Below, piece by piece: positions 46,131 to 59,262 of a stretch of 64,000 bases of DNA; positions within the stretch are counted from its first letter, which is position 1, and the number at the start of each line of letters is the position of its first letter. Under the pieces are notes generated by a model. That model did no database searches and had not been told where the DNA came from. It saw only the letters and a list, made by a program, of their open reading frames with translations. The DNA comes from Dastarcus helophoroides (taxonomy: Eukaryota; Arthropoda; Insecta; Coleoptera; Bothrideridae), in the NCBI GenBank assembly GCA_028583605.1, contig CM053329.1, forward strand, positions 38,373,161 through 38,437,160. Reading direction: 5' to 3'. The position numbers and the translations under genes were made by a program.

Positions 46131-46845
46131 CTATCTAACTATCTAACTATCTAACTATCTAACTATCTAACTATCTAACTATCAACTATCTAACTATCTA
46201 ACTATCTAACTATCTAACTATCTAACTATCTAACTATCTAACTATCTAACTATCAACTATCTAACTATCAACTACCTAACTATCTAACTATCTTATCTAA
46301 CTATCTAACTATCTAACTATCTAACTCTCTAACTATCTAACTATCTAACTATCCAACTATCCAACTATCCAACTATCCAACTATCCAACTATCCAACTGT
46401 CCAACTGTCTAACTGTCTAACTGTCTAACTATCTAACTATCTAACTATCTAACTATCTAACTATCTAACTATCTAACTATCTAACTATCCAACTATCCAA
46501 CTATCCAACTATCCAACTATCCAACTATCCAACTATCCAACTATCCAACTATCCAACTGTCTAACTGTCTAACTGTCTAACTGTCTAACTGTCTAACTAT
46601 CTAACTATCTAACTATCTAACTATCTAACTATCTAACTATCTAACTATCTAACTATCTAACTATCTAACTATCCAACTATCCAACTATCCAACTATCCAA
46701 CTATCCAACTATCTAACTATCTAACTATCTAACTATCCAACTATCTAACTATCCAACTATCCAACTATCCAACTATCCAACTATCCAACTATCCAACTAT
46801 CTAACTATCTGACTATCTAACTATCTGACTATCGGACTAACTGAC
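46131..46845. repeat. Octanucleotide microsatellite (AACTATCT)n, about 85-90 units
   Basis: The array is nearly pure, with three unit types in homogeneous blocks: AACTATCT, AACTATCC and AACTGTCT. The block order TCT, TCC, GTCT is repeated at least twice, so longer segments have also been duplicated. The edges decay into GACTATC and GGACTAACTGA. Confidence 0.97.
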
Positions 46846-48160
46846 TAACTGAGGGAAAGACGACTGCGTATTTATACCGTTCCGGTTTTCTAGAATGGAT
46901 CTCCATATAGATAAGATTATCGCTTGCGGAAACGTCTGGAGCACTTATCTGTCGTATGATTCATTCTCGCGGTCGCTTCCCACTATCAAATATTTCTAGA
47001 GAGTTCCTTACACTACACAATCACCAATATAAATTTTATAACTACGGATTGGAAGTTGCAAAGAGATCATTTATGTGTAACGGAAACATAGCAGGTAACA
47101 GAAGAGAGCCCTGAGACACTCCTGCATTAATCGAAAATGTTTCAATTAGATGAAATGCCATCAGAGATAACCTGAAGAGATCTACCATTGGATATTAAAT
47201 GATGGAGATCCGGTGGAAGTCCACAGGATGTTACTTTAGACAAAACATCTGTTGAAGGCCTTTGAGATATCCATTTTTTTCTTCTTTTTTATTTTGTGCA
47301 CTTTGGGCTTTCCCAAAGTGACCGTTTCTACTAAACATCAATGGGTCAACTTTTGGTAATTCTTACTTTCTAGATTTTCTACAGACGTAGGCAACGAGTC
47401 ATTTCTCCAGTTATCTCCCTAATAGCTTCTAGTAAGTTTACTAAAGCTGTTCATACACTTTTCGATAACTAAATTAATTTTACAGTTCGTTACATGTTAG
47501 CAAACTTTACTGATACAAAGTAAGGGTACAAAAAGTCAAATATCACCTTTACAGTTAGAAGCTATAAACCGTAATCGTGTAAGTTTATTAGTTGTGACTT
47601 CTTGCTAATCATCGTGGACCTTGTGCACCTTCGGCGATTTAGCAGCGATGTCACGGCACCGGTGAGGATTCGTTCATTTATCATTTCGTGGTAATTTATC
47701 TGCGTTCAGTGAGCGCAACATCGGACATCTGAATCTGAAGCAGCTTTTTGTGCAAGGTGGTTCGCAATGGGAATGTCATTGTGATGACGATGGCATACGA
47801 AGGATACAGTTAAGATAACAATCGATGAGACATCTTCATCTGTCGGCGTAAAATCCGCTGGTGGTCGAAATCACCATGCGGGCAAGGAGTGCCTGACGTT
47901 TTAACAAATTTCAACGAATTTATCCTCCCTGAAAGTCGGAGTCGATGAATTTCGATGAATCACGCCGAGGGAAAGCGCATTTAAGTGTTTTTCGACCACA
48001 TTTTTGCTTGTTAATTTCACTGAAAATGACCAACTCCCCATGAAACTCTAACTAACCTATAAATACGAAAGTGTGTTTGTTTGTCCGATCTCTACGACTC
48101 AATTACTAAAGCAATTTTAACGATAACTGAAAAATGAAAACTGAAATTTCTCTCCTTTTT
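46846..48160. other. Single-copy sequence, no gene seen
   Basis: Moderately GC-balanced DNA without repeats. I looked for open frames with splice sites and found none. 47600-47960 has the highest complexity here and would be the part to compare with related genomes. Confidence 0.4.
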
Positions 48161-49090
48161 CCCAATTAGTCGAGATTTTCAAAAAAAAAAATCAAATCGA
48201 AAGTTTGTGTCAACATTTTCTTTTCACAAAAACAAAAATTGATATATTTGAAAGTCGAAATATCTAAAAAATTGAAATTTTCAAGAAAAATCGGAGTCAG
48301 ATTTTTCAAAAATGCCATCATTTTCAGAACTTCGGAATCTTGATTGAAAAGTCGAAATCTTGAAGAAAGTCGAAATCCTTGAAGAAAGTCAAGATTTTTC
48401 AGAAAGTCAAATTTTCAAAAATAATTGGAATTTTTAAAAAATGTTGAAACTTTTCAAAAAAAAATTTCAAAATAATCGAACTTTCCAAAAAGAGAAATCA
48501 GAATCTTGAATAAAAGTTCGAAATCTTGAAGAAAGTCCGAGATTTTCAAAAAAAGCAAATTTTCAAAAATAATAATAATATTTAAACAATTTTTAAAAAA
48601 TGTTGAAGCTTTTCAAAAAAAATTATTTTAAAATAATCGAATTTCCAGAAAAAATAAAGGAAATTTTAGGTCGAAATTTCTAAATCTTACAAAAAGTCAA
48701 GATTTTCCAAAATAAAAAACAATTCCAATTTAATTGAAACAAAAAAGTCAAAATTTGTCATCGACATTTTCATTAAGAAGGAGAATTTTAAATAGAGTTA
48801 AAATTTTTCAAAATAAGTCAGAATTCCAAAGAAGAATGGGAATTTCCTTGAAAATATCTTATACAAAAATAGAAGTTTGAGAAAACTAAAATCTCTTAAA
48901 AAAATTTTAGCAAAAAAGTTGAAATTTTTAGTAAAAAAATCGAAATTTTTGGGAAAATCTAGAAATGTATATTAGAAATTTCGACCTTTTAAATATTTCG
49001 AAACCTTTAAAATTTCGAGTTTTAAAAATTTGGATTTCTTGAAAATTTCGACTTTGTTTTTCAAAATTTCGTCCCTTGTTTGGAATTGTT
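48160..49090. repeat. Degenerate GAAATTTTCAAAAAA tract
   Basis: Another tract of the window-wide motif. Two related blocks share TCTTGA(A/T)...GTCGAAATCTTGAAGAAAGTC (about 48340-48410 and 48495-48545). Confidence 0.65.
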
Positions 49091-50040
49091 TTTATAAAAT
49101 TCCATTTTTTTTAATTCGTTAAACATCTTTTACGGTTTACAACGTTTGGATTTAGTGCAAAAATTCGACGATTCTTGAGATATTTTTTTAAAGAATTCTC
49201 GAGTCTCTGGCAAAAGATAAGTCGATAACTCAGTCTATGGCAACGATTCCAAAATATCGCTAAACGTACTCGAATTCGTGAGTAAATTCGCGTAATTTAT
49301 ACATTTCTTGGCTGAACAATTTCGCAAAATAATAAATCAGTTTGAAAAATCGACTTAGTTCTGCGAATGAAGTGCACTACACGCCTAAAACATTTGCAAC
49401 GATTGGTTTAGGTTAAAGATGAGATGAGGGAAATTGAGTTTTTCTTTAACATGGTTACTCTCGATTGAAAAGCACTTTTGCCTTTCATCGCAACCACTAA
49501 TTGATTTAAACCTCTAAAAAGGCACTTCCCCTCCTTCATATTCTAAACGTATGGGCCCCACCGACATCATAACGAAATAAACCCAACCACTGAAGGGTTA
49601 AAGTGATATTAAAATCACATTTATAATAGGAAATGAAATGGTATCAGCCCACAAATTGCTAATATATTAATTACCGCATGAATATTCATCGAAAAACGGA
49701 CAACATGTTGTACAATTAATTAAATTAAAAATACATATTTTGATGAACGCGGACAGGAATTATAATGATATTTTACGTTTCCCATAACCGATGAATATTT
49801 ATGTTATTTTAAAAAGGTTCCTTCAGCGGCGATAAAAGCACCGCATCGGCACAAATGCCGTGAGACTCGACCAAAACCTGAAACCGCCTGAATCGTGAGG
49901 GGGCGCTCCGGGTTTACATATTTTCGCTCCCCTGGAAACCGTCGCTGAAAACGCAGACGACTAAATATTTCGTTAAATTAAGTGTGGCCAGTTTTCGATT
50001 TAATTTCGCCCAAAGTCGACGCACATTTTTAATTTTAATT
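49091..50040. other. Single-copy sequence, no gene seen
   Basis: Includes a relatively GC-rich stretch at 49825-49950 (CGGCGATAAAAGCACCGCATCGG, GGGGGCGCTCCGGG) unlike its surroundings. No open frame or RNA gene is recognised. Confidence 0.4.
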
Positions 50041-52310
50041 ATTCGATCATCCAATTGATTGATTAATTAGATAATTACTTAATTGATTTGCTTTTTTATT
50101 TTTTGTGCCACTATTTTTCTCCAAGATTGTGGTTTTTTAATTATAAGGAGCTACAACTTGGCTAATAATTTATTCATTAAATAATTAATTGTTTAATTAA
50201 TTCAAATATTTAATTAATTAAAAGTAATGATTACTAATAATGTTAAATTCAAGATCTGAAGGTTAAAACTTGACGGCTTTAATTTGCTTTTTTTTTGTAT
50301 TTCTGTACGACCAATTTTTCTCCAAGTGATAGGTAGCTCTTTAAAATTAATCCAATTAATTAATGATTTAATAATAAATATTAATTAATTAATAATTAAT
50401 TGCATTTTAAATAATTGTTATAAAAAGCTACATTTTTACAATTTATAATTTATCATTTATAATTATTAATTATGTAGGTTTTTAAAATAATTGATTAATT
50501 ATTATTTAAAAATTAGTTTTAAATAGCTTATTAGTTTTAATTAGTTAATGAATTAATAATGTAATGTTTTAAATTAATTAATTAGTTAATCAATTGTAAA
50601 AATGTAGCTTTTTATAATAATTAGTTAGTGTTACTAATTAATTGCCTTTTTAATTAATTATGATTACTTAGCTTAATTAACTAGATATTAAATATTATTA
50701 TTATTTATTTAATTAATTAATAGTCGTTAATTAAACGAAGTAATGGTAATTAATTAATTAATCAGTTAATTACTAATAATAAATAATTATAATTAAAAGC
50801 TATATGTTTAAGTAATTGTTTAGTTACCATTAATTAACCTAATTAAATAGCTATTAATTGATTAATAATAATAAATATTAATTAATTAATAATTAATTGC
50901 ATTTTAAATAATTGTTATAAAAAGCTACATTTATACAATTATAATTTATCATTTATAATTATTAATTATGTAGGTTTTTAAAATAATTGATTAATTATTA
51001 TTTAAAAATTAGTTTTAAATAGCTTATTAGTTTTAATTAGTTAATGAATTAATAATGTAATGTTTTAAATTAATTAATTAGTTAATCAACTGTAAAAATG
51101 TAGCTTTTTATAATAATTAGTTAGTGCTACTAATTAATTAGTTTTTTAATTAATTATGATTACTTAGCTTAATTAACTAGATATTAAATATTATTATTAT
51201 TATTAATTAATTAATAGTCGTTAATTAAACGAAGTAATGGTAATTAATTAATTAATCAGTTAATTACTAATAATAAATAATTATAATAAAAAGCTAGATG
51301 TTTAAGTAATTGTTTAATTACCATTAATTAACCTAATTAAATAGCTATTAATTAATTAATAATAATTAATTTAATTAATTAATAATTACCTAATTTATTA
51401 AATAGTAATAAAATACCTATTTACTAATTAATTAATTACGATTACTTGGTCTAATTAAATAGCTATTAGATAATTAATTAATTAATTAATTAAGTAATTA
51501 CTAATACTAAATAATTATTATAAAAGCTATATTTTTACAAATAGTTAATTAACTAACTAATAATGAATTATTAGCTAATTAATTAATAGCCAGTTAATTA
51601 AGTTTAATCATAGCAATTTATTAATTATTTAAAAATGTAGCTTTTTATAATAATTATCTAATATTAGGAAATAATTAATTAATTATGAATACTTAGCTTA
51701 ATTAATAAGTTACTAATTAAGTAATTAATTGGTTACCATTACTTAGCTTAATTAATTAGCTATTAATTAATTAATTAATTACTAATACCAAATAATTAAT
51801 ATAAAATTAATTTAAGTAATGAGTTATTAATTAATAAATTGGTTATTTAATTGATTGTAAAAATGTAGTTTTTATAATAACTATTTAGTATTAGTAATTA
51901 ATTAGTTATTTAATTAATAACTTTTTTTAATAACTTTAGTTAATTAAACTAAGCAATGGTAATTAATTAATTAACTACTAATTAAATAAGCTAAGTAATC
52001 ATAATTATTTAATTAATTACTAATACTCAATAATTATTATAAAAAGCTACATTTTTAGGTAATTAATTAATTACTATTAATTACCTTCATTCACTGGCTA
52101 TTAATTAAATAATTAGCTAAATTAACTAGCCAATAATTCATTAATTAATTAGTTAATTAATTATTTAATTGTAAAATGTAGCATTTTATAATAATCAATT
52201 ACTTTCCAATTAACTAATTAATTAATTACCATTACTTAGCCTAATTAACTAGCTAATAATTAATTAATTACTAATACTAAATAATTATTATAAAATGCTA
52301 TATTTTACAC
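50040..52310. repeat. TAATTAATTAA-type satellite with higher-order structure, part 1
   Basis: Almost entirely A and T, dominated by TAATTA. Recurrent landmarks are AAAATGTAGCTTTTTATAAT and its complement ATTATAAAAAGCTACATTTT, so each higher-order unit contains an inverted pair. A segment at about 50375-50830 is repeated, nearly unchanged, at about 50873-51310 (offset about 498 bp). Confidence 0.85.
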
Positions 52311-53290
52311 TTAAATGTTCAAAAAATTCGAAATTTTTAAACCATTCGAAAGTTTTAAAATTTTCAAAACGTCCGTCAGTTCTAAAAAAAGTACAAATCA
52401 ACACGAAAGTCAAAATTTCCGGAAAGAGTCGAAATTTTGAAAAAAAAAACAAGTTTTTGGAAAAAACGAAATTGCGAAAAAAGTAAAAATTTTCAAGATA
52501 AGTCGAATTTTGGAAAGAAATTTCGAAAAGAAATCGGAAAATTTATCAGTCGAACTATTCAAAAAAGTCAAAATTTTGAAAAAAGCGAATTTGCGAAAAA
52601 GTTTAAATTTTCAAAATAAGTCGACTTTTGGAAAATGTGGAGATTTTAAAAGGAAATTAGTAAATTTGAAACTCAAAATATTCAAAAAAGTTAATATTTT
52701 GAATAAAAATCGAAAAAGTCAGGTTCTTAAAAAATGCCGTCATTTTCAAAAACTCACAATTTGAGAAAAAGTCGACATCTTAAAAAAGTCTATATTTTCA
52801 AAAATAAAATCAAATTTTTAAAAATAATTAAAGTTGTTAAAAAACGTCGAAGTTTTCCGAAAAAATTTCAAAGTTTCAAAGTAACCAAATTTCTAAAAAA
52901 TAAAATTTTATAGAAGTCGACATTTTGAAGGAGTCGAAATTTTGAGAAAAGGTCGAAATTTTGCGTAGCAATTTTCAAAAAAATTCGAAATTTTCAAAAT
53001 ATTTAAAAGTTTTGAAAACAGTACAAATTAACACAAAAGTCAAAATTTTCACAAATAATCTTAATTTGGAAAAATAATAAAAAATTTGGAGAAATTTCGA
53101 AAAAGTTGAACTTTTCAAAATAAGTCGAATTTTGGAAGATGTGATAATTTCGAAAAGAAATTGGTAAATTTGAAAGTTCAAATTGTCAATAAAAATCAAA
53201 AAATCAGGTTCTTCATAAATTTCATCATTTTCAAAAACTCAAAATTTTGAGAAAAAATCGACATCTTAAAAACTTCAGATTTAAAAAAAA
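52310..53290. repeat. GTCGAAATTTTGAAAA tract embedded in the TAATTA satellite
   Basis: Two related halves (52310-52800 and 52970-53290) share AAGTACAAATCAACACGAAAGTC/CAGTACAAATTAACACAAAAGTC, AAGTCGAATTTTGGAA and TTTTCAAAAACTCA. The junctions with the satellite are abrupt. Confidence 0.75.
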
Positions 53291-55160
53291 ATTAATTAAT
53301 TAATTAATTATGATTAATTAAGCCTAATTAACTAGATATTTATTATTATTATTATTTATTTAATTAATTAATAGCAAGTTAATTAAACGAAGTAATGGTA
53401 ATTAATTAATTAACCAATTAATTACTAATACTAAATAATTATTATAGAAAGCTACATGTTTAAGTAATTAGTTAATTACCGGTAATTAACCTACTTAATT
53501 AGCTATTAATTATTTAATAATAATTAATTAAATGAATTAATAAATATCTAATTTACTAAATAGTAATTAAATACTAATTAACCTATTAATTAATTAATTA
53601 ATTACGATTACTTGGTCTAATTAAATAGCTATTAGGTAATTAATTAATAATTAAGTAATTACTAATACTAGATAATTATTATAAAAGCTACATTTTAAAA
53701 ATAGTTAATTAACTAACTAATAATGAATTATTAGCTAGTTAATTAATAGCCAGTTAATTAAGTTTAATAATAGCAATTTATTAATCATTTAAAAATGTAG
53801 CTTTTTATAATAATTATCTAATATTAGGAAATAATTAACTAATTATGATTACTTAGCTTAATTAATTAGTTACTAATTAACTTATTAATTGATTACCATT
53901 ACTTAGCTTAATTAACCTAGCTATTAATTAATTAATTACTTATACTAAATAATTATTATAAAATTAATTTAAGTAACGAGTTATTAATTAATAAATTGGT
54001 TATTTAATTGATTGTAAAAATATAGTTTTTATAATAACTATTTAGTATTAGTAATTAATTAATTATTTAATTAATAGCTAATTAATTTAGTAATTACTAA
54101 TACTAAATAATTATTATAAAAGCTACCTTTTTACAAATAGGTAATTAACTAATTAATAATGAATTATTAGCTAGTTAATTAAGCTAATTAATTAATAGCC
54201 AGTTAATTCAATATATTAATTATTTAAAAATGTAGCCTTTTATAATAATTATCTAATATTAGGAAATAATTAATTAATTATGGTTACCTAGCTTAATTAA
54301 GTAGTTACTAATTAACTAACTAATTAATTAATTACCATTGCTTAGTAATACTAAATAATTATTATAAAATTAATTTAATTAACGAGCCATTAATTAATTA
54401 ATTAGTTACTTAATTAATTATAAAAATGTAGTTTTTATAATAACTATTTAGTATTAGTAATTATTTAATTAGTTAATTAATACAAATGAACTAATAAATT
54501 AATTACCATTACTTAGCCTAATTAACTGGCTAATAATTTAATAATTACTAATACTATATAATTATTATAAAATGTTATATTTTACAATTAAATAATTAAC
54601 TAATTAATTAATGAATTATTAGCTAGTTAATTTAGCCAATTAATTAATTAAGTCAGTGAATGAAGTTAATTAATAGTAATTAATTAGTTACTTAAACATG
54701 TAGCTTTTTATAATAATTATTTAGTATTAGTAATTAATTAAATAATTATTATTACTTAGCTTATTTAACTAGTTATTAATTAATTAATTACAATTACTTA
54801 GTTTAATTAACTAGCTATTAATTTATTAAATAATTACTAATACTAAATAGTTATTAGAAAAACTACATTTTTACAATTAATTAACTAATTAATTAGTTAA
54901 TAGCACGTTAATTAAATTAATTTATAGTAATTAATTAAATGTAGCTTTTTATAATAATAATTTAGTATCGTAATAGTTAACTAATTGAATCATAATTAAG
55001 AGTAATAATATATATCTATTAATTAAGAACTAATTAATCAAGTTAAATAATTAACTCAATCATTATTAGAAAAGTTACATTTTTACCATTAATTAATTGA
55101 TAATTAATTATTTAAAAATGCTATAAATAATTAATTAAAACTAATAAGTAAATTAGTTAA
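53290..55160. repeat. TAATTAATTAA-type satellite, part 2
   Basis: About 53310-54070 repeats the order of landmarks seen at about 51190-51920. These include GAAGTAATGGTAATTAATTA, GATTACTTGGTCTAATTAAA and AATAATGAATTATTAGCTA. The higher-order unit therefore existed before the 52310-53290 tract separated the two parts. Confidence 0.85.
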
Positions 55161-56086
55161 TTATAAAAAGCTTGAAGAAAAATGGTCGTACAAAAAATCA
55201 AAAAATAGCCTCAAGTTTTAATTTTCAAATCTTGGGTTTAATAATATTTAGTGACAGAAGAGATACGGTTAACTAAACCAGGGTAAAAATTTTGGAAAAA
55301 AAATTCGTGCCTCGGAAGTACACGAATGCCTCGATTCTTTCGCAGCGGGGCGACGAAAACGACGTCATTCTGCCGAAATTTGTACGTTGCCCCATCCCAG
55401 CGGGGCACATTTATCTATTCCCATTCTACTTCTTTTGAAAAGGACGCAACAGACCGGGTTACTATATCCAATAACTTCTTCAACTGTCTAGCTGAAGGCA
55501 ACGAAGTCGAAACACTAAGCAACACCGCTACCACCTTTCAAAACTGGTAAATTTATTTTTCGGACCGAGCAATTTGGGTTTGAATATTTTTTAAGATTTA
55601 TGGACGGTCATCGAATTAACCACTAATTTTTGTAAATATCGGATATAATTAGGAACGTTTCGGGGAGATTTATGTGAAACTTATTGTAATTCGGAAGGGG
55701 GGGACGCCGTGAAGCGAATGATGAAAGTTTAGAGGAGAATTTTTATTTAATTTAGTTAATTAGTTGATTATACACTCAATATTCATTAGTAAACGTACAA
55801 GCGTAATTTCATTTTGAAGTTGTTAAGCTATTAGTAGATTTCGTGTTATATCATCACGAAATTTAGGTTAAGTTTCGTCTAGACTGTCGAAAATATTCTG
55901 TGTAATTAACAAAAGGTCCACCCATGTTTACATTGTTTTAAAATTCGTCTCATCCACTGACTTAAATTCAGCAAAGTAATCCTCATCAGATGTAACAAAC
56001 GACATAAATTAAATCCAAAGAGCATCTGATTGTAAAAGTGGAACTTTATTCAACAAAGAATTAATTCTTTCGAATTTGTTTGAAGT
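55161..56086. other. Single-copy sequence, no gene called
   Basis: The 74-codon frame at 55326-55550 has no recognised domain, and I see no splice sites linking it to others. It contains an internal near-repeat, GCAGCGGGGCGACGAAAACGACGTCATTCTGCCGAAATTTGTACGTTGCCCCATCCCAGCGGGGC being two GCRGCGGGGC patches. Confidence 0.4.
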
Positions 56087-56099
56087 CAAACTTAAAAAA

Positions 56100-56316
56100 A
56101 TTGAAATATAGAACGTGTCCCCTGAAACCAAGAAAGATTAAAAAAAACACAACAAAGGTTGCTCTAACGTGATCTTCAGTTTCTCTCTGAAGATCACAGC
56201 TTGGCTGTCGAAACGCGTCAGAGCAACCTTTGTTGTGTTTTTTAATCTTTCTTGGTTTCAGGGGACAAGTTCTGTATTTCAATTTTTGAAGATAACCAAG
56301 GACCAGTCCGTTCCAC
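56100..56316. mobile_element. Foldback repeat family F, best copy, with 13-bp target duplication
   Basis: The arms are inverted: GTCCCCTGAAACCAAGAAAG, then CACAACAAAGGTTGCTCT on the left, with the reverse complement on the right. The right arm extends further (TATTTCAATTTTTGAAGAT through GGACCAGTCCGTTCCACC) while the left is truncated. The direct repeat CAAACTTAAAAAA flanks it (56087-56099 and 56317-56329). An inverted, partly truncated double copy with a duplication of unusual length recalls Penelope-like insertions rather than DNA transposons (inference). Confidence 0.78.
56181..56228 (+). ncRNA. Hammerhead-ribozyme-like motif, intact core
   Basis: CTGAAGA (56187-56193) matches CUGANGA. 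One extra T follows, then stem II (ACAGC 56196-56200, loop TTG, GCTGT 56204-56208; the closing C-C pair is mismatched). GAAA is at 56210-56213, the self-complementary ACGCGT at 56213-56218, and C56219 is the candidate cleavage residue, giving a GUC triplet. Stem I pairs CTCT (56183-56186) with AGAG (56220-56223). The upstream arm GGTTGCTCT can alternatively pair over nine bases with AGAGCAACC. All core positions expected for a type I hammerhead are present apart from the extra T. Confidence 0.6.
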
Positions 56317-56329
56317 CAAACTTAAAAAA

Positions 56330-59160
56330 GGTCAAAATCTAGAAAAAGTCTGAATTTTGAAAAATAAGCGAATATTTAAAAAACTGAAAATTTTCAGAAT
56401 TCGAAATTTCCAGAATTCGAAATTTTCAGAATTCGAAAATTTTCACAATTCGAAATCTTCATTATTCGAAATTTTGGTAAAAATGGGAATTTGAAAAAAA
56501 CGGAAATTGTGAAATCTGGCTGTTTTAAGAAATTCGAAATTATAAAAAATTCAACATTTAGGAAGGATGAAAATTTTGATAGAAATTTCCAAAAAAAATC
56601 ACAATTTTTTTAAAACATTGAATTCTGCAGACGTAAGTCAAAGTATTGGAAAAAAAAGTCCAACTTTGAAAAAAATAGGTAGAATTTTCATAAAAGCAAG
56701 ATTTTTTTTAAAAATTCAAAATTTCGAATAGTCGAAATATTCAAAAAAATCGAAATTTGCAAAAAAAGCCAAAATGTTAAAAAAAATAGCAATTTTTAAA
56801 AAACTGTAAGATGCGGCTTTTGCAAAAGTCAAAACTTCGAACTAAATTTCAATTTTAAACCAAATTGAAATTTTGAATTTTAAAAAGAATCGAAATTCTA
56901 TTATTTGAAGTTGAACTTTCCAGAAAGATCAAAATCTAAAAAAAGTCGGAATTTTGAAAAAGAAGTCAATATTTAAAAAACTAAACATTTTTAAAATTTA
57001 AAATTTTCATAATTCGAAATTTTATAAAAATGGGAATTTCAAAAAAGCGAAAATTTTGAAATCTGAAAACGTTTTAAATAATTTAAAATTACAAAAAATT
57101 GAAAATTTGGAAACGGTGGAAATGGTAAAATGTGAAATTTTTCAAAAAATGTTGAATCTTCAAACGTAAGTTAAAAATTTTTAAAAAATTGTCAAAATTT
57201 TGAAAAAAATAAGCACCTTTTTCAAATTTCGAAACAAAACTGAAAATTTGAAGTCGAACTTTCCAAAAAGACTAAAATTTAGAAAAAAGTCGCAATTCTG
57301 GAAAAAATCAAATATTTAAAAAAGTGAAAATTTTGAGAATTTAAAATTTTGATGAAAATTGGAATTTGGCAAAAGCTGACATTTTTAAATCTGGAAACGT
57401 TTCAAAAAAATCTAAATTACATAAAATTGAACATTTGGAAAGGAAGGGAATTTTAAAAAGTGGAAATTTTTAAAAAAAGTTGCCATTTTTAAAGAATGTC
57501 GAATTCTCCAAACGTAAGTTAAAATTTTTAAAAAATTGTCAAAATTTTGAAAAAATAAAGACATTTTTCAAATTTTGAAGTCCAACTTCCCAAAAAGGTG
57601 AAAATCTAGAAAAAAGTCGCAATTCTGAAAAAAATCGAATATTTAAAAAATCGAAAATTTTGAGAGTTTGAAATTTTGATGAAAATTGGAATTTCACAAA
57701 AGTGGAAATTTTTGAAATTTGGAAACGTTTTAAAAAATTTAAAATTAGATTTTTTCGAAAATTTTGAAATTCACTTAGTTTGGAATCATGTTTTAATTTC
57801 GTTTTTTCTGGATACTTCAATTTTTTTCTTTTTATTTCAATATTTTTTCGACTGTTCTTGAAAATTTCGACACTTTTTTCTAAATTTTTAATGAACATCT
57901 TCACCTTTCTCAAGATTTCGTTTTTTCTTAAGAAAAATAACTTTTTTCGAAAATTTCAAATAGTTTTATAAATGTGATGGTATCTGAAAATTTCTAGATT
58001 TTTTTGAAAAGTTTGTTTTTTTCCAAATTTCCACGTTTTCAAGGTTATCATTAAAAAAAAATTAATCTAGAAAACGAGGAAGTTTTGAAGTAAATTGTTA
58101 AAAAAAATCGTAGTTTTCAAAAATGATAGAATTTTTTAGACACAAGTCGCAATATTAAAAAAAAATGTCCAAATTTTGAGATAATAGGCGCAATTTACAT
58201 AAAAAGTCAAGAATTATAAAAAATTTAATTTCTGAAAAAAGTAAGGAAATTTACGAAAGTCAAAATTTGAAAATAAATTTGTATTTTGAACAAAATGAAC
58301 TTTTTGAAATTTAGAAGTCTACATTTTTAAAAACCCAGTATTTTTTAAAACCCAGTATTTTTTAAAACCCAGTATTTTTTAAAAAAGTGCATATTAAAAT
58401 AGTAGCATTTTTAAAAGGAAAGTAAAAAGAAGAAGAAAAAGAAGAAGAAATGAAAGAAATTTTCAAACAGCCAAATTTCGAAAGAGTCGAAAATTTAAAG
58501 TCGCATTTCCACCAAAGTCAAAATCCAGAAAAAAGTTGAATTGGTTTTGGAAAAAACGTCCAATTTTTGAACAATTTTCAAATTTCGAAGCAAAGCCGAA
58601 AATTTGAAGTCGAACTTTCCAAAAAGGTCAAAATCTAGAAAAAAGTCGCGATTCTGGAAAAAATCGAATATTTAAAAAACTGAAAATTTTAATGTAAACT
58701 GGAATTTGACAAAAGCGGAAATTTTGAAATTTGGAAACGTTTTAGAAAAATCAAAATTAGATTTTTTTCGAAATGTTTGACCCTTCACCTAGATTGCAAT
58801 TTTTGTAAAAATTTCGTTCTTTCTGAATATTTCATTGTTTTTTTTTATATTTCAATATTTTTTCGACTATTCGAGAAAATTTCTGCACTTTTTTTTCTAA
58901 ATTTCTCATTGAAAATCTCCACCTTTCTCAAGATTTCGTTTTTTCTTAAGAAAAATAACTTCTTTCGAAAATTTGGAATATTTTTAAAAATGTGAAGGTA
59001 TTTGAACATTTTTAGATATGTTTGAAAAGTTCGTCTTTTTCGAATTTTTACTTTTTCAAAATAGCCATTTTTTAAAAAAAATTCTAATTTATAAAACGTG
59101 GAAATTTTGAAATGTCGAAATTGTTAAAAAAAATCGTAATTTTCAAAAATGATCATTTTT
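56330..59160. repeat. Degenerate AAATTTTGAAAAA tract with units of about 300-550 bp
   Basis: Blocks sharing GAAGTCGAACTTTCCAAAAAG, AATATTTAAAAAACTGAAAATTTT and TTTGGAAACGTTTTA recur from 56890 on. Two opposite-strand-like blocks (57770-57960 and 58780-58990) share TTTCTCAAGATTTCGTTTTTTCTTAAGAAAAATAACTT. A small array of AACCCAGTATTTTTTAAA occurs three times at about 58330-58385. Confidence 0.7.
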
Positions 59161-59162
59161 TT

Positions 59163-59262
59163 TGGTGGAACGGACTAGTCATTTGGTATCTTCAAAAATT
59201 GAAAAACAAATCTTGTCCCCTGAAACCAAGAAAGATTAAAAAACATAGCAACGGTTGCTCAT
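59163..59262. mobile_element. Foldback repeat family F, half copy
   Basis: Starts GGTGGAACGGACTAGTCATTTGG, continues CAAATCTTGTCCCCTGAAACC and AAGAAAGATTAAAAAACATAGC, and stops at GGTTGCTCATGATC. Only one arm is present and the ribozyme-like part is absent. Confidence 0.7.

Noticed and set aside
55326..55550. 74-codon frame after the TAATTA satellite
   Set aside because: No family resemblance and no neighbouring exon found.
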